Shown here in pieces: positions 63,334 through 64,000 of a stretch of DNA of 64,000 nucleotides (its first letter is position 1; every line of letters starts with the position of its first letter). Source of the DNA: Microbacterium ureisolvens (GTDB taxonomy: Bacteria > Actinomycetota > Actinomycetes > Actinomycetales > Microbacteriaceae); the NCBI RefSeq assembly GCF_019511645.1, contig NZ_JAEUAX010000008.1:62001-126000 (forward strand). The letters run 5' to 3'. The position numbers and the translations under genes were made by a program. The notes under the pieces are model-generated. The model did no database searches. It had not been told where the DNA came from and saw only the letters and a list, made by a program, of their open reading frames with translations.

Positions 63334-64000
63334 TCAGGCGGCCGGGCGTGCGTGGCGGAAACGGATGCGGGTGCCCGGTCGGGCCTGGGCGACGAGATCG
63401 AGGCTCGCATCGGTCACGACGGCGATGACGGGGTAGCCGCCGGTCACGGGGCCGTCGGCGAGCAGGATCGTGGGCCGTCCGCTGGGCGGCACCTGCAGCG
63501 CTCCCGGCACCATGCCCTCGCTCGCGAGCTCGCCCGGGCGCACGCGCGAGAGCTCCGGCCCGTCGAGGCGTGCGCCGACGCGGTCGGCGTGGTTCGAGAC
63601 GCTCCACACCGTCTCGTAGAGCGTCGCGAGCGCCGCCGGGGCGAACCAGTCGGCGCGCGGCCCCGGCGCGAGCTCGAGTTCGAGCTCGTCGTCGTGCGGT
63701 GCGCCCCAGCCCGCAGGGGGCGCCACCGGGATCGGTGCCGCCGCCTCGGCGCGCACGCCGACGACGTCGCCCGCGCGCAGCGCCGCGGGCCCGAGTCCCG
63801 CCAGCAGGTCGGTGGACCGCGAGCCCAGGGCGACGCGCGCATCGAGCCCTCCCCGGACGGCGACGTATCCCCGCGCGCCATGCGCGAACCAGTCGAGGTG
63901 CAGCTCGGTGCCGGCCGGCCACGCGTGGGCCTCGTACGGGTCCACCTCGCGCCCGTCGACGCGCACCGTGCCCCAGGCACCGGTGACCGCGACCCAGAGG
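63334..64000 (-). CDS. pxpC: 5-oxoprolinase subunit PxpC (partial, N-terminus off window)
   Basis: At least 222 residues of the C-terminal part, running off the window end, so the start is not seen. The stretch GSRSTDLLAGLGPAALRAGD and DRVGARLDGPEL are typical of the KipA/biotin-dependent carboxylase-like (PxpC) family, followed by ILLADGPVTGGYPVIA. PxpC works with PxpA and PxpB to hydrolyse 5-oxoproline. It converges on the metacaspase gene with 18 nt between the stops. A pxpB partner would be expected just beyond the window edge. Confidence 0.8.
   Translation of the reverse strand, partial: LWVAVTGAWGTVRVDGREVDPYEAHAWPAGTELHLDWFAHGARGYVAVRGGLDARVALGSRSTDLLAGLGPAALRAGDVVGVRAEAAAPIPVAPPAGWGAPHDDELELELAPGPRADWFAPAALATLYETVWSVSNHADRVGARLDGPELSRVRPGELASEGMVPGALQVPPSGRPTILLADGPVTGGYPVIAVVTDASLDLVAQARPGTRIRFRHARPAA

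Overview
This is a high-GC actinobacterial chromosome segment. Gene order, the actinobacterial S12/EF-Tu/RNA polymerase sequences, frequent GTG/TTG starts behind strong AGGAGG-type sites, and dozens of short intergenic palindromes of the form GGATGC-N-GCATCC all point to Microbacteriaceae, most likely Microbacterium or a close relative. No rRNA, tRNA, insertion sequence, phage or CRISPR array was found. The window opens just downstream of rpmJ and ends inside pxpC.

Region 1 (1-13.8 kb, minus strand) is the translation supercluster read backwards: rpsJ-rplCDWB-rpsS-rplV-rpsC-rplP-rpmC-rpsQ-rplNXE-rpsH-rplFR-rpsE-rpmD-rplO-secY-adk-map, then a DsbA-like thioredoxin, infA and rpmJ. Genes are tightly packed with ATGA/TGATG overlaps. 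A clear promoter sits about 310 nt upstream of rpsJ and another upstream of infA. rpsN is absent from its usual place between rplE and rpsH, where a perfect 18-bp hairpin and a repeated 16-mer lie instead.

Region 2 (14.3-19.6 kb) separates the S10 operon from the str operon. It encodes two sortase-type surface proteins (LAATG and LPATG anchors) and a small MT0933-antitoxin-like protein. The surface-gene upstream regions carry unusual repeats: four tandem hairpin units and helically phased TCCCCAA motifs. Region 3 (19.8-24.5 kb) is rpsL-rpsG-fusA-tuf with a good promoter.

Region 4 (24.6-38.9 kb) is one long minus-strand operon: Ser/Thr kinase, a 1,989-residue membrane-anchored Ig/FnIII protein, MoxR ATPase, DUF58 protein, a transglutaminase-fold membrane protein lacking the catalytic Cys and His, an FHA protein and a tail-anchored protein. 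No PP2C phosphatase is present. Region 5 (39-48.2 kb) holds membrane and envelope proteins, a convergent pair of distantly similar secreted proteins, a Holin-X/DUF3618 envelope trio, and a secreted 8x HYR repeat protein flanked by near-identical hairpins.

Region 6 (48.3-64 kb) has rpoB-rpoC on the minus strand and, divergently from rpoB, the most interesting locus: a DUF4062-STAND NTPase-TPR protein, a CHAT-domain cysteine protease, and a protein fusing an alpha/beta-hydrolase to a metacaspase. This looks like a stand-alone NTPase/caspase-fold conflict (immunity or programmed death) module. Its promoter is back-to-back with the rpoB promoter, and a segment of its DUF4062 domain has a codon usage unlike the rest of the gene. 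These functional claims are inferences from domain content only.
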